DNA of 64,000 nucleotides, from contig JAXLST010000014.1 in assembly GCA_046330435.1 (NCBI GenBank), forward strand, positions 62,001 through 126,000, given 5' to 3'. The DNA is from Ga0077560 sp046330435. GTDB lineage: Bacteria; Actinomycetota; Thermoleophilia; Miltoncostaeales; Miltoncostaeaceae. Below, piece after piece: positions 61,617-64,000 of this stretch (positions within the stretch are counted from its first letter, which is position 1; every line of letters begins with the position of its first letter). Position numbers and translations under genes: made by a program. The notes beneath the pieces were generated by a model that was not told the origin of the DNA, ran no database searches, and saw nothing but the letters and a program-made list of their open reading frames with translations.

Positions 61617-62971
61617 TCGACGTCCGCGGCCTCACCGTCGCCCTGGGGGACGGTCCCACCGCGCTCCACGGCCTCGACCTGCGCGCCGGGCGCGGCGAGG
61701 TGGTGCTGGTGCGCGGCCCGTCCGGATCGGGCAAGTCGACGCTGCTGCGCGTGCTCGGCGGCCTCATCCCGCAGTTCCACGGCGGCGCCATCCACGGCCG
61801 GGTGCGCGTGGGCGGCGCCGACCCGCTGCGCGCCCGGCCGGGCGCGATGGCCAGCATCGCCGCCCTCGCCTTCCAGGACGCCGAGGCGCAGGCCGTGATG
61901 GTGACGGTGGGCGCCGACGTGGCCTTCGGCCCGCAGTGCCTGGGGCGCCCAGCCGCCGGCATCCCCGCGACCGTCGCGCGCGCCCTGGAGCTCGCCGGCG
62001 CATCGCACCTCGTGCACCGCGGCATCGCGACGCTGTCGGGCGGCGAGCGCCAGCGGGCCGCCCTCGCGGCGGTGCTGGCCCAGGAGACCCCCGTGCTGCT
62101 GCTGGACGAGCCCACCGCCCAGCTCGACGAGGTGACGGCCGCCGCGGTGCTGGACGCGGTGCGCCGGCTGGCGGACGGCACCGGGGCGACGGTGCTCGTG
62201 GCCGAGCACCGCGCCGACCGCGCCGAGCGGATCGCCGACCGCGTGGTCGAGCTCGCCCCGCCGCGCGCCGAGGCCGCCCCGGAGCGCCCCGCCGCCGCGA
62301 CCGGCGCGGTGGCGGCCGCCATCGACGGCGCGCACGTGCGGCGCGGCGACCGGGACGTCCTGCGCGACGTGACGCTCGAGCTGCGCGCCGGGTCGGTGAC
62401 CGCCCTCACTGGGGCCAACGGATCCGGGAAGACCAGCCTGCTGCGCGTGCTCGCCGGCCTGGACGCGCCCGCCGCCGGGCGGGTGCGGGCCGGCGGCCGC
62501 GACGTCACCGACCTGCCCGCCGAACGGCGCGTGCCCGACGTGGTGCTCGTGCCGCAGGACCCGGGCCGCCACCTCATCACCGAGCGCGTCGAGGACGAGC
62601 TGGAGCTGGGCCCGCGCGCCACCGGCGTGCCGAGGGCCGAGCGCGCCGCCCGTGTCGCCGCGGCCCTCGAGGCGATGGACCTCGGGCACCTGGCCGGGCG
62701 GCACCCGCTGGACCTGTCGGTCGGCGAGCGGGAGCGCGTCGCGATCGCCGCGGCCCTCACGCTGCGGCCGCGCGTGCTCGCGCTGGACGAGCCCACCCGC
62801 GGAATGGACCCGCCCGCCCGTGATCGCCTGGCCGGCCTGCTGCGGACCCTGGCCGGCGAGGGCGCCGCCGTGGTGCTCGCCACCCACGACCCGCACCTGG
62901 CGGCGGCGGCCGCGGACACCACCGTGCTGCTGCGCGACGGGGCCTGCGACGCGGCGGAGGCGACGGCGTGA
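61607..62971 (+). CDS. ECF transporter ATPase, two ATP-binding domains fused
   Basis: The 454-residue protein contains two complete ABC domains. The first has GPSGSGKSTLL, TLSGGERQRAAL and VLLLDEPTAQLDE. The second has GANGSGKTSLL, DLSVGERERVAI (signature SVGE) and VLALDEPTRGMDP. In most ECF systems A and A' are separate, so this fusion forms the pair in one chain. ATG 61607 overlaps the T-component gene by 10 bases. Confidence 0.92.
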   Translation: MGVIDVRGLTVALGDGPTALHGLDLRAGRGEVVLVRGPSGSGKSTLLRVLGGLIPQFHGGAIHGRVRVGGADPLRARPGAMASIAALAFQDAEAQAVMVTVGADVAFGPQCLGRPAAGIPATVARALELAGASHLVHRGIATLSGGERQRAALAAVLAQETPVLLLDEPTAQLDEVTAAAVLDAVRRLADGTGATVLVAEHRADRAERIADRVVELAPPRAEAAPERPAAATGAVAAAIDGAHVRRGDRDVLRDVTLELRAGSVTALTGANGSGKTSLLRVLAGLDAPAAGRVRAGGRDVTDLPAERRVPDVVLVPQDPGRHLITERVEDELELGPRATGVPRAERAARVAAALEAMDLGHLAGRHPLDLSVGERERVAIAAALTLRPRVLALDEPTRGMDPPARDRLAGLLRTLAGEGAAVVLATHDPHLAAAAADTTVLLRDGACDAAEATA

Positions 62972-63639
62972 GCGGCGCGGCCCTCACCATCCTGCTCACG
63001 CTCACCGCGCTGGCGCTCGCGATGATCGCGCTGGAGCGCGGCCCCAACGGCACCCGGGAGCTGGCGCTGGTGGCCGCGCTGGGCGCCGTCGCGGCCGCCG
63101 GGCGCGTGCTCACGGCGGGCATCCCCAGCGTGCAGCCGGTCACGGTGACCTGCCTGGTGGCCGGCGCCGCCCTGGGCGTGCGGGCCGGGCTCGCGGTGGG
63201 CCCCGTCGCCGCGCTGGTCTCCAACGGATTCCTGGGGCACGGGCCCTGGACGCCGGGTCAGATGGCGCTGTGGGCCCTGGCCGGGCTCACGGGCGCCCTG
63301 CTGGGGCCGGCGCTGCGCCGCCCGTGGGTGCTGGCCGCCGCCGGTGCCGCCTGGGGCGTCCTGTTCGGGTGGGGCATGAACCTGTGGGAGCTGGCGACGT
63401 TCGGACCGGAGGTCTCATGGCCCGCCTTCATCGCCAGCAGCGGGCGGAGCCTGCCGTTCGAGGTCGCCGGCGCCGTGGGGAACGTCGCGTTCGCCCTGGC
63501 GGCGGGCCCGGCCCTGCTGCGGCTGCTGACCCGCTACAGGGTGCGGTCGCGCGTGGAGCTCTCCGAGGAACCGGCCTCGCCCTCGGTCCGCGCGGTCTCG
63601 GCGAGCATGGACTCGACGCGCGCGCGCAGCTCCCGGTGA
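62968..63639 (+). CDS. ECF transporter S component (predicted cobalamin-specific)
   Basis: The 223-residue membrane protein has about six helices with the S-component pattern GIPSVQPVTVTCLVAGAALG, VSNGFLGHGPWTPGQMALWA and GMNLWELATFGPEVSW. The substrate is inferred from the B12 riboswitch and DUF4430 lipoprotein. The last ~30 residues are a charged tail encoded opposite the end of the response-regulator gene (63534–63639). Confidence 0.82.
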   Translation: MSGAALTILLTLTALALAMIALERGPNGTRELALVAALGAVAAAGRVLTAGIPSVQPVTVTCLVAGAALGVRAGLAVGPVAALVSNGFLGHGPWTPGQMALWALAGLTGALLGPALRRPWVLAAAGAAWGVLFGWGMNLWELATFGPEVSWPAFIASSGRSLPFEVAGAVGNVAFALAAGPALLRLLTRYRVRSRVELSEEPASPSVRAVSASMDSTRARSSR

Positions 63640-63968
63640 CTGAAGGGCTTCTTGATGTAGGCGTCCGCCCCGGCCTCGATCCCAGCGAGCACGTCGCGCT
63701 CCTGCGAGCGGGCGGTGAGCAGGATGATCGGCATCTCGCGGGTCTGCTCGCTGCCGCGGAGGGCCCGTGTCACCTCGAGGCCGTCCATCTCGGGCATCGC
63801 GACGTCGAGCACCGACAGGTCGGGGTGCTCGGTGCGCACGAGCTCCATCGCCTCGCGGCCGTCACGCGCCGTGATGGTTCGGTAGCCGGCCCTGCGGAGG
63901 CGGAACGCCACCAGCTCGAGGACGTCCTCGTCGTCGTCGGCCACCAGCACAACGGGCTGCCGGTCCAT
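63534..63968 (-). CDS. Single-domain response regulator
   Basis: The 144-residue CheY-like receiver has DDDEDV, the phospho-acceptor Asp in LSVLDVAMPEMDG, Thr in LLTARSQ and Lys in YIKKPFS. There is no output domain; a ~20-residue charged tail follows. Its 3' end overlaps the S-component gene by about 106 bases on the opposite strand. Confidence 0.9.
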   Translation of the reverse strand: MDRQPVVLVADDDEDVLELVAFRLRRAGYRTITARDGREAMELVRTEHPDLSVLDVAMPEMDGLEVTRALRGSEQTREMPIILLTARSQERDVLAGIEAGADAYIKKPFSHRELRARVESMLAETARTEGEAGSSESSTRDRTL

Positions 63969-64000
63969 CGGGTACCTCTCTGACGGGGTTGCGGCGGGGG

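Overview
The window is very GC-rich, densely packed DNA from a high-GC actinobacterium. The locus FHA–FHA–PP2C–RodA/FtsW–PBP–PASTA kinase–Ddl, DUF4446 next to prephenate dehydratase, ANTAR and RskA-type regulators, and many 4-base ATGA/GTGA stop-start overlaps all point to Actinomycetota. A deep lineage such as Thermoleophilia fits best, but that placement is an inference from gene content.

Layout. 1–1.5 kb: start of an ABC exporter (cut by the window edge) and a small secreted protein. 1.7–8.6 kb: a GntR/FadR-controlled operon for gamma-glutamylation and catabolism of an amine (glutamine-synthetase-like ligase, aldehyde dehydrogenase, SDR, gamma-glutamyl hydrolase, APC permease). 8.6–14.6 kb: carbonic anhydrase, HNH nuclease, secreted and HAD proteins, pheA, DUF4446, a membrane protein and tRNA-Leu. 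14.7–27.2 kb: a long co-directional operon for cell-wall growth control (membrane kinase, two FHA proteins, PstP phosphatase, RodA/FtsW, PBP2-type transpeptidase, PASTA kinase, Ddl, phosphoesterase, a DUF4190-like protein and a lipoprotein). 27.2–30.7 kb (minus strand): a kinase with a discoidin-like tail translationally coupled to two tandem Xer-type recombinases. 30.8–32.2 kb: a response regulator and tRNA-Tyr, -Thr, -Met plus a fourth, non-canonical tRNA.

32.2–38.5 kb: signalling genes (CHASE–PAS–GAF–GGDEF diguanylate cyclase, STAS, GAF–ANTAR, ECF sigma with a coupled membrane partner). 38.5–41.9 kb: two coupled ABC-2 exporters. 42–43 kb: a zinc-ribbon protein and a crcB pair whose first copy looks frameshifted. 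43–52.4 kb: a surface-polysaccharide cluster (deacetylase, three glycosyltransferases, two APH-fold proteins, heparinase-like protein, sugar epimerase); two of its genes carry apparent single-base indels. 52.4–58.3 kb: a striking CCCCCTTTTGGGGG palindrome, a secreted repeat-type protein, nitroreductase, S4 protein, NlpC/P60 hydrolase, an ECF sigma/anti-sigma pair and a catalytically degenerate recombinase. 58.4–64 kb: a PAS protein, then a cobalamin riboswitch controlling a lipoprotein plus a complete ECF transporter (T, fused A-A, S), a B12 uptake operon, and finally a response regulator on the other strand whose gene overlaps the S-component gene by about 106 bases.

Several starts lie 6–7 bases after a TAnnnT box, so leaderless transcription appears common here. 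No CRISPR array, insertion sequence or prophage was seen.
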